Numbered from the stretch's first letter, positions 1 through 9,448 are shown. The stretch is DNA of 57,322 nucleotides from CBFDBF01 sp050293315 (GCA_050293315.1 JBNKMS010000013.1:1-57322), one strand, 5' to 3'. A program made the numbers and translations. Notes: generated from the letters alone by a model not told the origin.

Positions 1-284
1 ATGGTTATGTGGCACAAGCCCTCCCTGGCGCACCGGTCCAGCCTCGCGTCCCTGCGAGGCGTTCGCAATGCTGCGTTGGTCCGCTGGACCAACGGTCATT
101 GCTCACCCGTCGATGGAGCCCCTGAGATCGTGAGGAGCGCAGGGTACCCGTAGGGCAAGTCGTCGGGCGCTTTTTTCTTTCGTCCCTTTCTTTTGAGCGT
201 ACAAAAGAAAGGGACTTGCAGCCTGACACTAAGGTAAGAAAAAAGACTCCAGTCTAGACTGGCTGCGAAAATTATTACTGATCT
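1..284. repeat. Structured dispersed repeat, copy A (left part outside window)
   Basis: One of five copies of a modular element. Its right end carries a perfect 14-bp stem (182-195 with 202-215) and a 6-nt loop, followed by TTGCAGCC. After a 37-bp spacer comes the outward short repeat GGCTGCGAAAATTATTAC at 261-278. Inside lie further small hairpins, such as TTGGTCC-GCT-GGACCAA near 84-100 and CCTCGCG...TGCGAGG near 51-68. The interior 1-125 is the reverse complement of part of copy D with compensatory changes. The open frame on the minus strand at 5-229 follows the hairpin and is not a gene. Confidence 0.8.
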
Positions 285-301
285 ATATTGAATCCCGCGG
301 T

Positions 302-393
302 CATGCCGCCGGGCATGTAGGCTACGAAACTAACTGTCGACGTATCAATGGGGAGATTGCATAAGTGCAGTGGCTGCAAAACTTATTACCGAT
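302..393. repeat. Two further degenerate copies of the short repeat next to copy A
   Basis: GGCTACGAAACTAACTG at 319-335 and GGCTGCAAAACTTATTACC at 372-390 resemble the short repeat that starts at 261, giving three copies in one orientation within 135 bp. A small hairpin CATGCC-GCCG-GGCATG lies at 302-317. No gene is visible between 285 and 442. Confidence 0.5.
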
Positions 394-442
394 GCTGCTA
401 TAGCAATAGCAAATGGCCTGGGGGCTACCCCATAATAAACAA

Positions 443-1075
443 CTAATCGCCTACAAAGGGATTGCTCCGTCGCTCTTCACCAAAGGTTGATAGCGCCCCA
501 TGCCCCGGGACAAATGTGACTTCATCTCCCAATGGCCATAGGCGTTCACGGATGGAGCTGATCAGGTCGTCGTAATTACCACGGGGGAAATCGGTACGGC
601 CGATAGAGCCCTTGAACAGCACATCCCCGACAAAAGCGATCTGCGAAGGTTGGTGGAAGTAGACGACATGACCAGGGGTGTGTCCCGGGCAGTGCAGCAC
701 CTGCAGTTCCTCGTTGCCCACCTGTACCCGGTCATTATGTTCAAGCCAGCGGGTTGGGGTGAATATCTCCGCCGGCGGAAAGCCATAGATGGCGCTCTGC
801 GCCGGGAGGCTATCGATAAGGAACTGGTCCTCCAGATGTGGCCCCACGATCTCGAGATCAAATTGTTTGCTCAGAGCTGATACAGCGCCGACATGGTCGA
901 CATGGATATGTGTTATCAAAATCTTTTCCAGCTTAATCTCAAGCTCTTCTGCCGCCCCAATGATTGTATTTAGATCTCCACCCGGATCTATCACCGCCCC
1001 CTTGCCGCTGGTTTCACACCGGAGCAGGCAGCAGTTCTGTCGCAAAGAGGTGACCGGAACTATAGAGAATTTCAT
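443..1075 (-). CDS. MBL-fold metallo-hydrolase (YcbL / glyoxalase II-like)
   Basis: A single-domain metallo-beta-lactamase-fold hydrolase of 210 residues. The metal-binding signature HIHVDH is followed by the later ligands in CPGHTPGH, GDVLF and VPGHG, so both metal sites look complete. This arrangement is typical of the YcbL-like branch, which hydrolyses thioesters such as S-lactoylglutathione, but the substrate cannot be read from sequence. The start at 1075 (MKFSIVPV) is chosen because the family begins there; an upstream in-frame ATG at 1165 would add 30 residues unlike the family. The gene is divergent from trmO. Family assignment is sure; substrate is not. Confidence 0.9.
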   Translation of the reverse strand: MKFSIVPVTSLRQNCCLLRCETSGKGAVIDPGGDLNTIIGAAEELEIKLEKILITHIHVDHVGAVSALSKQFDLEIVGPHLEDQFLIDSLPAQSAIYGFPPAEIFTPTRWLEHNDRVQVGNEELQVLHCPGHTPGHVVYFHQPSQIAFVGDVLFKGSIGRTDFPRGNYDDLISSIRERLWPLGDEVTFVPGHGALSTFGEERRSNPFVGD

Positions 1076-1221
1076 ATTGTTATCCAAACCAGAGAGCGAG
1101 TGAGCGCGATAGAGTAACCGCAAGTATATAATATGTATGGCCTGCAGGCAGAATGGTGTAGACAACTCTGATACCCTGGGTGAGTTGTGGTAAATCTTGG
1201 AGGGCGTAGGGGGAGTGATAT

Positions 1222-1923
1222 ATGAGCTTTGAGTTTGAACCCATCGGTATTATCCACTCTCCATTCAAGCAGAAATTCGGGGTGCCGCGGCAGCCCGGGC
1301 TGGTGCCTGAGGCGCGAGGTGTCCTGCAGTTGTTGCCACCATTTAATCGGCCTGAGGCGGTTGTCGATCTCGATGGCTACTCGCATATATGGGTCCAGTT
1401 TATCTTCCATCAGACCATGCAGGAGGGGTGGCGGGCTACGGTGCGTCCACCTCGATTGGGCGGTAACCGTAGGACGGGTCTATTTGCCAGCCGCTCGCCG
1501 TTTCGTCCAAACCCCATCGGGCTATCGGTCGTAAAGCTGGAACAGGTGGTCATCAGCGCTGACCGGGTTGAGCTACAGCTCTCCGGGATCGATATGGTCG
1601 ACGCTACCCCGGTGTTGGATATAAAGCCCTATATCCCTTATGTCGACAGCGTCCCGGATGCCGCCTCTGGATTTGCCCCTGAGGCCCCAGGGCCAAGGCT
1701 GACGGTACACTATTCAGAACAGGCGGAGCAGCAACTCAGTCGCCGCAGTGACTGCGAGGAGTTGCGCGATTTGATCACTGCCACACTGGAGCTGGATCCA
1801 CGGCCCGCCTATATCGGGGAGGAGGGAGACGGACGTATCCACGCCATGCGGTTGTACGACTTTGATCTGCGCTGGCGAGTGCAGGGTGATCTGGTGGAGG
1901 TTGTGGAGCTGGTGGAGGCGTAA
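1222..1923 (+). CDS. trmO: tRNA (N6-threonylcarbamoyladenosine(37)-N6)-methyltransferase TrmO
   Basis: TrmO (YaeB/TsaA family) uses S-adenosylmethionine to methylate t6A at position 37 of certain tRNAs. The 233-residue protein has the family N-terminus (FEPIGIIHSPF), the conserved stretch RPPRLGGNRRTGLFASRSPFRPNP cut here as RRTGLFASRSPFRPNP, and the C-terminal domain with DPRPAY. Length is normal for the proteobacterial two-domain form. The ATG at 1222 starts directly at the conserved beta-barrel. It is transcribed away from the MBL hydrolase; the gap to the next gene is under 100 bp. Confidence 0.93.
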   Translation: MSFEFEPIGIIHSPFKQKFGVPRQPGLVPEARGVLQLLPPFNRPEAVVDLDGYSHIWVQFIFHQTMQEGWRATVRPPRLGGNRRTGLFASRSPFRPNPIGLSVVKLEQVVISADRVELQLSGIDMVDATPVLDIKPYIPYVDSVPDAASGFAPEAPGPRLTVHYSEQAEQQLSRRSDCEELRDLITATLELDPRPAYIGEEGDGRIHAMRLYDFDLRWRVQGDLVEVVELVEA

Positions 1924-2001
1924 TATCCTACACTGTGTTACCCGGTTAATCTCCCATCCTGCTTGTATAGCTAACGGGACAGCAACGACTCTATCCAATT
2001 G

Positions 2002-4674
2002 ATGGTATGCAACCAGATGTTCCACGCGATCACACTCCCTACGGCATTGACTGCGGTGCAAGATGGCGCGCTGCTGCTGACTGCCAATAGACGGTTGGCG
2101 CGGGAGTTGTTACGCCAATATGCTGCCTTGCAGCAGGGGCGTGGGTTGGAGGTGTGGGAGCGGGGACGGATCCTCCCCTGGCGGGCCTGGCTGCATGACT
2201 GTTTCAGACAGCAGCTGGAGTACGGTCTAACGGAGCAGATGCTGCTATCACCTGAGCAGTCCCGCCTTCTATGGGAACGGGTGATTGCGGACAAGGTAAC
2301 GGGAAATGAGATTGCCATGCTCAGGCCTGGTGCCGCCGCGCGCAGTGCCGAGGAGGCGTGGCAGCTGATCCATGGTTGGAGGATCCCGCGCAACAGACTG
2401 GCCGCCTGGGCCACCCCGGAGAGTGAACAGTTTCTGCACTGGGCCGATGTCTATCTACAGCGCTGCGAGCAGGCGGGCTGGCTGGACCAGGCGCGTCTTC
2501 CCGATCTCCTGGCTGAGCGGTTCCAGCAGTGGCCGGAGGGGGTCCCGCAGCAGTTGATCCTGGCCGGATTTGATGAGATCTCTCCGCAGCAGCAACATCT
2601 GCTGGATTCACTGCAGGAGGCGGGTTGCACAATACAGATCGTGCAAGCGGATGACAGCAACCACTCCGCTGTGAAGATCGGTCTGGACGATAGTGCTGCC
2701 GAACTGGAGTGCGCGGCACGTTGGGCGGCACAACAGCTGCAGCGTGAGCCGAGCGCCCGCGTTGGCATTATCGTGCCGCGCCTATCGGAGCAGATACAGC
2801 AGGTGGTCGCGGCTATGGATCGGGTGTTCTATCCAGCAGCCATCTTTCCCGGAGAGGCGGTAGAGCGGCGTATATATAACGTCTCTATGGGATACCCGCT
2901 CAGTAGTGCGCCAATAGTGGCGGATGCCCTACTGCTGCTGGAGTTGTCCCGGGGGGAGCTGCCGACCAACGCTATGGGGCGACTGCTGCGCTCCCCATTT
3001 CTTGCAGGCGGGGCAGAGGAGTGGGGGCGCAGGGCACTCCTGGACGCTACTATTCGGCGTGAGGTAGGGGAGTGGTCTATCTCCATAGATACCCTGTTGT
3101 ATAGGCTGCGCAGGGCGGAGGAGGATGACTCTGTCGCCTGTCCACTGCTTCTCCATGCGGTGCAAAATTTTCTGGCATGCACCAGGGAGCTGCCGCGCAC
3201 TCTCTCTCCGGCCGAGTGGGCCGAGCGTTTTCTCTCACTGCTGGAGGCGGCAGGGTGGCCGCATACTGCGCACCTCGACAGCGAGGAGTATCAACAGCTG
3301 CAGAGTTGGCGTGAGTTGCTGGCCAGACTATCTACCCTGGGGAGGGTGCAGCCCAGCATGGACCTGAACCAGGCGCTGCGCTCTGTTCGCACCCTAGCTG
3401 ACGAGACCCTGTTTCAGCCGCAGACCCCGGAGGCGCCGCTACAGATATTGGGGGTAATGGAGGCAGTCGGTCTGGAGTTTGATCACCTCTGGATCATGGG
3501 TCTGAGTGATGAGCAGTGGCCGCAGGCGGCCGCACCCAACCCACTACTACCGGTTGGGCTGCAGCGTGAACTCAACATGCCCCATGCATCGGCCAGTCGT
3601 GAGCTGGAGTTCTCCACCCTGCTGGCGCAACGGATCTTCTCTGCCGCTCCCGAGGTGATCGCCAGCTATCCGCTCCGAGATGAAGAGCGCGACCTGCGCC
3701 CCAGTCCACTGTTGCGAGAGCTGCCGGAGCTAGCACTAGAGCAGCTTGAGCTGGCGGCGCTGCAAGACCCATATGCAATCGAGTTTGACGCAGTTGAGCT
3801 AGAGACCCTATCTGACGAGCAGATATCGCCACTGGAGCCTGGTACCCATCTGCAGGGTGGCAGTGGCATCTTCACCGATCAGGCGGTCTGTCCATTCAAG
3901 GCCTTTGCCAACCATCGTCTGGATGCCTCTACCCTGGAGGAACCGGTCTCGGGGCTGGATCATAGAAGCAGAGGGATAGTGTTACATAGGGTGCTGGAGC
4001 TGGTCTGGAGGGAGCTAAGAGATCAGGCGACCCTGCAGGTGACCAGCCAGTCGAGGCTGCAGGAGATTATCACTACTGCCATAGAACAGACCATGCGTCG
4101 GTTGCAGCCGCGCAAACCGCTGACCCTTACCTCGGAATTCGTCGCGCTGGAGCGTGAGAGGCTACTCCTGCTGGTGCAGTCTTGGTTGCAGTTGGAGGCG
4201 GAGCGTGCCCCATTCAGTGTGCAGGAGCTGGAGGAGAGGCGGCAGATTGAGATGGGCGCTCTGAAGTTCAGTATCAAGGCGGACCGCATCGATCGGCTGG
4301 AGGATGGCTCCCTGCTGGTGATCGACTACAAGAGCGGCAAGGCAAGAGGCTGTAAAGGGTGGTTCGATCAGCGTCTGGATGAACCGCAGTTACCTCTATA
4401 TGCCAGTAGCTGTGAAGGTAGTGTGGATGCAGTCTATCGGGCCTACCTGCGGGCCGATGGCTGTGTCTTGCGAGGGGTTAGCCGGAGGAAGGGGGTGATG
4501 CCGGGAGATGAGCCCTTTGCCGATTGGGACGAACTGTTGCAGCAGTGGCGGACGAATCTGGAGCGTTTAGCGCTAGAGATGCAGGAGGGGCGTGCCGATG
4601 TAGATCCCCTAAGCTGCGACTACTGCCACCTGACCCCGCTTTGTCGCATTCATGAAAGGGATGGTGAGCGCTGA
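2002..4674 (+). CDS. AddB-like PD-(D/E)XK nuclease, probable DNA repair protein
   Basis: A large helicase/nuclease subunit of about 890 residues that pairs with the UvrD-type helicase encoded next. The C-terminal nuclease domain shows IDYKSGK at about residue 774. Cysteines are placed as in the AddB/Cas4 iron staple: one in AVCPFKAF near residue 630 and then C-x2-C-x5-C (CDYCHLTPLC) close to the C-terminus, which predicts a 4Fe-4S cluster. The N-terminal part resembles an inactivated superfamily 1 helicase. The start is uncertain: TTG 1999, ATG 2002 or ATG 2017. Its stop overlaps the helicase start by one base (TGATG), so the two are probably translated together. By analogy with AddAB the pair would resect double-strand breaks; that role is inferred. 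Confidence 0.85.
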   Translation: MVCNQMFHAITLPTALTAVQDGALLLTANRRLARELLRQYAALQQGRGLEVWERGRILPWRAWLHDCFRQQLEYGLTEQMLLSPEQSRLLWERVIADKVTGNEIAMLRPGAAARSAEEAWQLIHGWRIPRNRLAAWATPESEQFLHWADVYLQRCEQAGWLDQARLPDLLAERFQQWPEGVPQQLILAGFDEISPQQQHLLDSLQEAGCTIQIVQADDSNHSAVKIGLDDSAAELECAARWAAQQLQREPSARVGIIVPRLSEQIQQVVAAMDRVFYPAAIFPGEAVERRIYNVSMGYPLSSAPIVADALLLLELSRGELPTNAMGRLLRSPFLAGGAEEWGRRALLDATIRREVGEWSISIDTLLYRLRRAEEDDSVACPLLLHAVQNFLACTRELPRTLSPAEWAERFLSLLEAAGWPHTAHLDSEEYQQLQSWRELLARLSTLGRVQPSMDLNQALRSVRTLADETLFQPQTPEAPLQILGVMEAVGLEFDHLWIMGLSDEQWPQAAAPNPLLPVGLQRELNMPHASASRELEFSTLLAQRIFSAAPEVIASYPLRDEERDLRPSPLLRELPELALEQLELAALQDPYAIEFDAVELETLSDEQISPLEPGTHLQGGSGIFTDQAVCPFKAFANHRLDASTLEEPVSGLDHRSRGIVLHRVLELVWRELRDQATLQVTSQSRLQEIITTAIEQTMRRLQPRKPLTLTSEFVALERERLLLLVQSWLQLEAERAPFSVQELEERRQIEMGALKFSIKADRIDRLEDGSLLVIDYKSGKARGCKGWFDQRLDEPQLPLYASSCEGSVDAVYRAYLRADGCVLRGVSRRKGVMPGDEPFADWDELLQQWRTNLERLALEMQEGRADVDPLSCDYCHLTPLCRIHERDGER

Positions 4675-7600
4675 TGACAACGGTATCGGACCAGGGACAA
4701 CGCACCCGGGCACTGGACCAGGAATACTCCTTTATAGTCCAGGCCCCGGCAGGTTCCGGCAAGACGGAGCTTTTGATCCAGCGCTACCTGCGGCTTCTGG
4801 CCACGGTCGATAGCCCTGAGGAGGTCATCGCCATCACCTTCACCCGCAAGGCCGCCGCAGAGATGCGCAGCCGTATTCTCAAGTCGCTGCGATCGGCCCA
4901 GGAACCGGAGCCGCAGGAGGAGCACGAGAAGCTAACCTGGGGTCTGGCCCAGGGGGCGCTGCAGCGGGACCGGGAGCTGGGATGGGGGCTGGAGCTCAAT
5001 CCAAACCGCTTGCGTATCCAGACCATTGATGCCCTCTGCAGCTCTCTGGCACGCCAGATGCCTCTGCTCTCGGCACTGGGCGGCATGCCCGCAATAGTAG
5101 AGGATGCGCAGGAGCTCTACCTGGAGGCGGCACACAGCACCATCCGCAGTCTGGAGGGTAGTGGCGAGTTGGCGGACGCGGTCGCCAAGCTGCTGCGTCA
5201 TCTGGACAATGACAGTACAAAGGTCGAGGGGATGGTGGCCGCTATGCTGGCGAAACGGGATCAGTGGCTGCGGCATGTGGCCGACGCCGATCTCGGGAGA
5301 CTGGGGCGTGCCACCCTGGAGCAGGGGCTGCAGCGGGCGATAAGTGAGACCCTGGAGGGGCTGCGTGCCGACTTGCCGCAGGGCCTGGGTGGAGAGCTGT
5401 GTGAGTTGGCCTCTTATGCTGCAACCAACCTCCAGGCCGCCGGTCAGCAGGAACACCCACTGATCGTCTGTCTCGATATGCAGCAGCTGCCGGGTACCAG
5501 CGTTGAGGATATGGGGCAGTGGCTGGGGCTGTGTGAGCTGCTCCTGACCAAGGATGGGCTGTTACGTAAAAGGGTGGATAAGAATCTAGGTTTTCCTCCT
5601 GCCAAAGGGGCGGGATCCAAACCGCTGGCCGATGAGTGGAAACAGCGCCTCACTCAGCTAATTGACCAGCTCAGGGATGAAGATAAGCTGGTGCAGCGGA
5701 TCGCAACACTGCGCGCCCTGCCGCCAGGGCGCTATTCAGATGACCAGTGGTCCATACTGCAGGCGCTGCTGCAGCTACTCAAGTTTGCCGTGGCCCATCT
5801 GATGCTGGTGATGTCCTCCCGGGGAGAGGTTGATTTTATCGAGATGGCAAATCGCGCCAGGATGGCATTGGGTAGCAGTGAGGCGCCGACAGATCTCGCC
5901 TTGAGTCTCGACTACCGTATTAGCCATATCCTGGTGGATGAGTTTCAGGACACCTCATTTGGCCAGTTTGACCTGCTCTCCAGGCTGACTGCCGGGTGGG
6001 AGAGTGGTGATGGGCGGACACTGTTTCTGGTGGGTGATCCGATGCAGTCGATCTACCGCTTCCGCGAGGCCGATGTGGGACTATATCTGCAGGCCCGCCG
6101 CTACGGGATCGGTCAGGTAAGACTCGAACCGATCACCCTTAAGGTAAACTTTCGCTCCTCTAGCAAGATTGTGGAGTGGGTCAACCAGACCTTTGATAAG
6201 GTACTGCCGCGACAGGAGGATATTGCCAGTGGGGCGGTCACCTATGTGTCGTCTGAGGCATACCACGGTGCGCTGGCAGATAGTAGTGTCCAGTTGCACC
6301 CAATGCTGGGGCGGGATGACGCGGCCGAGGCCGCTGCAGTTGTGGCGGTAATTGAGGAGGCACGCAGGGTCGATCCGGGGGGCTCTATCGCCATCCTGGT
6401 GCGTGGGCGTAGCCACCTTGAGGCCATTGTGCCGCGGTTACGAGCAGAGGGGGTCTCCTTTCGCGCTGTTGAGTTGGAGTCGCTGGGGGAGCGTCCGGTC
6501 GTCTATGACCTGCATGCCCTTACCAGGGCGCTGATCCATCCTGCAGATCGCCTCTCCTGGCTCTCTATACTGCGCGCGCCCTGGTGTGGCCTGGGCCTGG
6601 GAGATCTGCTGATCCTGGCAGGCGGTGAGGGGCAGACTACATTGTGGCAGCAGATCGAGGATGAGGGGCGCTGTCAGGGGTTGAGTGACGATGGTAGAGC
6701 GCGTCTCGGGCGGCTGCGCACGGTACTACAGAGCGCCATCTCTGAGCGACGCAGGCGGCCACTGCGCAGTTGGATTGAGGGGGTCTGGCTGGCCCTGGGT
6801 GGGGCCGCAATCCCTCGTTCGAAGAGCGGGCTGGAGGAGGCGCGGCTCTTTTTTGAGCTGCTACAGCAGTGTGATGAGGGTAGTGACCTGGCTGATCTGG
6901 CTGCTCTCGAGTCCGCCATTGAGAGGCTCTATACGCCCCCGGATATAGCAGAGGAGGGCAGTGCCCCGCAGATAGAGATCATGACCATGCACAAGGCCAA
7001 GGGGCTGGAGTTTGATACGGTCATCCTCCCCGGTCTGGGTCGTTTTACCAAGGCTAATGATACTAAGCTGCTACATTGGTTAGAGCGTTCCACGGGTGGA
7101 GATGGCGCTGATCTACTATTGGCGCCGATCAAAGGGGTCGCCGATAGTGATGATCCGATCTATAGCTATCTCCAGGGGATAGAGGTTAGTAAGGGGAGGT
7201 TTGAACAGGGGCGACTACTATATGTTGCCGCCACCAGGGCGAAAAAGCAGCTCCATCTGTTGGCCCACACCGAATATGACCAGGAGAGAGGTACACTCAA
7301 GGGGCCGAGGGCGGACTCTCTGCTGGCATCACTCTGGCCGGCAGTAGAGAGAGAGTTTTCCCGGGTGCTGTATTCGCCACCTGCGGAGGATGAGTCGGAG
7401 CCGTCGCCGCAGCCAAGATTGCAGCGCCTGCCGTTGGGATGGCGGCCACCTGAGCTCGATCCGGTGCAGTGGCAGGAGCCGCCACACGGGTCTGTAGATG
7501 ATATGGTTGGAGAGACGATATCCCTGGAGTTTGATTGGGCCGGGGAGGCGGCACGGCACGTCGGCAGCGTGGTGCACCACTATCTCCAGTATATTGCCAG

Positions 7601-8063
7601 GGATGACGCTGCTTGGGATGAGGGTCGTATCCAGGCGTTGCGTCCGGCATTTCGGCGTGCCCTCTCCCACTCAGGGGTGGCGGCAGAACTACTGGAGCAG
7701 GCGGCAGAGAGGGTGGAGCTGGCCCTACTAAATACCATCTCCGATGAGCGTGGCCGCTGGATACTCTCCGCCGAACATGAGCAGGCGAGAAGCGAGTACG
7801 CCCTGACGACAATCGACGGAGGGGGGGTGAGCAACGTGGTGATTGATCGCACCTTTGTCGATGCGGATGGTGCCCGCTGGATCATAGATTATAAGCTCAG
7901 TAGCCATGAGGGCGGCTCCAGGGAGAGGTTTCTCGACCAGGAGCAGGAGCGTTACTCCAGGCAGCTACAGAATTACGCCGCCATATTCAGGCGTAGCGAG
8001 GAGCGTTCTGTTAAGATCGGGCTCTATTTTCCGCTGCTGCGAGGTTGGCGCAGTTGGGAATAA
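4674..8063 (+). CDS. AddA-like UvrD/RecB-family helicase-nuclease
   Basis: An 1129-residue superfamily 1A helicase with a C-terminal nuclease. Motifs in order are Walker A (APAGSGKT, residues 24-31), motif II DEFQDT near 421, motif III VGDPMQSIYRF near 453, motif V HKAKGLEF near 771 and motif VI LLYVAATRAKKQL near 845. A PD-(D/E)XK core WIIDYKLS lies near residue 1068. It should unwind DNA using ATP and degrade one strand, together with the preceding protein. The two-gene arrangement and the iron-staple partner favour an AddAB-like over a RecBCD-like complex. No RecC or RecD is present here. Confidence 0.9.
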   Translation: MTTVSDQGQRTRALDQEYSFIVQAPAGSGKTELLIQRYLRLLATVDSPEEVIAITFTRKAAAEMRSRILKSLRSAQEPEPQEEHEKLTWGLAQGALQRDRELGWGLELNPNRLRIQTIDALCSSLARQMPLLSALGGMPAIVEDAQELYLEAAHSTIRSLEGSGELADAVAKLLRHLDNDSTKVEGMVAAMLAKRDQWLRHVADADLGRLGRATLEQGLQRAISETLEGLRADLPQGLGGELCELASYAATNLQAAGQQEHPLIVCLDMQQLPGTSVEDMGQWLGLCELLLTKDGLLRKRVDKNLGFPPAKGAGSKPLADEWKQRLTQLIDQLRDEDKLVQRIATLRALPPGRYSDDQWSILQALLQLLKFAVAHLMLVMSSRGEVDFIEMANRARMALGSSEAPTDLALSLDYRISHILVDEFQDTSFGQFDLLSRLTAGWESGDGRTLFLVGDPMQSIYRFREADVGLYLQARRYGIGQVRLEPITLKVNFRSSSKIVEWVNQTFDKVLPRQEDIASGAVTYVSSEAYHGALADSSVQLHPMLGRDDAAEAAAVVAVIEEARRVDPGGSIAILVRGRSHLEAIVPRLRAEGVSFRAVELESLGERPVVYDLHALTRALIHPADRLSWLSILRAPWCGLGLGDLLILAGGEGQTTLWQQIEDEGRCQGLSDDGRARLGRLRTVLQSAISERRRRPLRSWIEGVWLALGGAAIPRSKSGLEEARLFFELLQQCDEGSDLADLAALESAIERLYTPPDIAEEGSAPQIEIMTMHKAKGLEFDTVILPGLGRFTKANDTKLLHWLERSTGGDGADLLLAPIKGVADSDDPIYSYLQGIEVSKGRFEQGRLLYVAATRAKKQLHLLAHTEYDQERGTLKGPRADSLLASLWPAVEREFSRVLYSPPAEDESEPSPQPRLQRLPLGWRPPELDPVQWQEPPHGSVDDMVGETISLEFDWAGEAARHVGSVVHHYLQYIARDDAAWDEGRIQALRPAFRRALSHSGVAAELLEQAAERVELALLNTISDERGRWILSAEHEQARSEYALTTIDGGGVSNVVIDRTFVDADGARWIIDYKLSSHEGGSRERFLDQEQERYSRQLQNYAAIFRRSEERSVKIGLYFPLLRGWRSWE

Positions 8064-8094
8064 TGGGAAATTTTGGTGGAGAAGCGGTTATATC

Positions 8095-8124
8095 TTGTGA
8101 TACCGTATGTTTTCCCTATATAAA
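8095..8124 (+). promoter_or_regulatory. Possible sigma-70 promoter for sat
   Basis: TTGTGA at 8095-8100, then 16 bp, then TATATA at 8117-8122 (or TATAAA at 8119-8124 with 18 bp). It lies about 90 bp before the sat start in an A/T-rich intergenic stretch. Pattern match only. Confidence 0.3.
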
Positions 8125-8210
8125 GTAGGTCCTAATATTAGATAATAATCGTTATAAAACATGCAGTTACAAATCTGTACTGTCCAGTATTAAGCACTAG
8201 AGAGGAATTT

Positions 8211-9398
8211 ATGATTAAACCCATTGGTTCAGATACCCTTACGCCGCTGTTTGTCTACGAAACGGAGAAACATCATGAACTCATGCAGGAGGCAGAGGGT
8301 CTTCCCTCAGTGCTCATTAGCTCTCAGGCCGCCGGTAATGCGGTAATGATGGGTGGTGGCTACTTCACCCCACTCAAGGGCTTCATGACCGTTGGTGATG
8401 CCATGGGGTGTGCAGAGAACATGAAGATGTCGGACGGAAGTTTCTTCCCCGTTCCAATTCTCTGCCTGTTGGAGAGTGTGGATGCCATCAAGGATGCAAA
8501 GCGTATTGCTCTGCGCGATCCAAATATGGAGGGTAATCCGATCCTGGCGGTTATGGATGTGAGTGCCATTGAGGAGGTTAGCGACGAGCAGATGCAGGTG
8601 ATGACCGAAAAGGTTTACGGTACCACCGACATGGAGCATCCAGGCGTTAATGCCTTCAACACCCAGGGACGTTTTGCCCTGTCCGGTCCGATCCAGGTGC
8701 TGCACTTCAGCTACTTCCAGAACGACTTCCCGGATACCTTCCGCACCGCCGTTGAGATACGCAACGAGATACAGGAGCATGGCTGGAAAAAGATAGTCGC
8801 CTTCCAGACCCGTAACCCTATGCACCGCGCCCATGAGGAGCTGTGTAAGATGGCGATGGATGCGATCGATGCAGACGGTGTGGTGATCCATATGCTGCTG
8901 GGCAAGCTGAAGCCGGGTGACATCCCGGCCCCGGTACGTGACGCCGCTATCCGCAAGATGGCCGAACTCTATTTCCCGCCAAACACTGTCATGATCAACG
9001 GCTACGGCTTCGATATGCTCTATGCCGGTCCACGCGAGGCGGTTCTACACGCCTACTTCCGCCAGAACATGGGCGCCACCCACTTCATCATCGGCCGCGA
9101 CCATGCCGGTGTGGGCGATTATTATGGCGCCTTTGATGCGCAAACGGTCTTCGATGACGAGGTGCCAGAGGGTGCCCTGGAGATTGAGATCTTCCGTGCT
9201 GACCATACCGCATACTCCAAGAAGCTGAAGCGTGTGGTTATGATGCGTGATGCGCCGGACCATTCAAAGGATGATTTTGTACTGCTATCAGGGACCAAGG
9301 TGCGTGAGATGCTGGGGCAGGGGATTGCTCCCCCTCCTGAATTCTCTCGCCCCGAGGTGGCGGATATCCTGATGGAATACTATCAGTCTATTAATTAA
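8211..9398 (+). CDS. sat: Dissimilatory-type ATP sulfurylase
   Basis: Sat interconverts APS plus pyrophosphate and sulfate plus ATP. In sulfur oxidisers it runs toward ATP and sulfate, finishing the reverse sulfite reduction route. The 395-residue protein has the nucleotide-binding motifs QTRNPMHRAH and GRDHAG and the single-domain length of the homo-oligomeric Sat family, unlike the CysDN form. The start has a good ribosome site (AGAGGAA) 5 bp upstream. It is a single gene: no aprBA or aprM lies beside it. A strong bidirectional hairpin terminator follows. It is the main metabolic clue to lifestyle in this window. Confidence 0.95.
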   Translation: MIKPIGSDTLTPLFVYETEKHHELMQEAEGLPSVLISSQAAGNAVMMGGGYFTPLKGFMTVGDAMGCAENMKMSDGSFFPVPILCLLESVDAIKDAKRIALRDPNMEGNPILAVMDVSAIEEVSDEQMQVMTEKVYGTTDMEHPGVNAFNTQGRFALSGPIQVLHFSYFQNDFPDTFRTAVEIRNEIQEHGWKKIVAFQTRNPMHRAHEELCKMAMDAIDADGVVIHMLLGKLKPGDIPAPVRDAAIRKMAELYFPPNTVMINGYGFDMLYAGPREAVLHAYFRQNMGATHFIIGRDHAGVGDYYGAFDAQTVFDDEVPEGALEIEIFRADHTAYSKKLKRVVMMRDAPDHSKDDFVLLSGTKVREMLGQGIAPPPEFSRPEVADILMEYYQSIN

Positions 9399-9415
9399 GC
9401 AACCGGCCGATTGAG

Positions 9416-9448
9416 AAAACCCACTGTCCTTTCCGGGCAGTGGGTTTT
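9416..9448. terminator. Bidirectional terminator between sat and the convergent gene
   Basis: An 11-bp perfect stem AAAACCCACTG/CAGTGGGTTTT (9416-9426 with 9438-9448) with an 11-nt loop. It has a T run on the plus side and an A run at the other end, so it can stop transcription from both genes. It abuts the stop codon of the minus-strand gene at 9449. Confidence 0.85.

Noticed and set aside
5..229. Minus-strand frame of 74 codons at the window start
   Set aside because: It reads through the hairpin of repeat copy A and repeats, with changes, in copies B and E. Not a protein gene.
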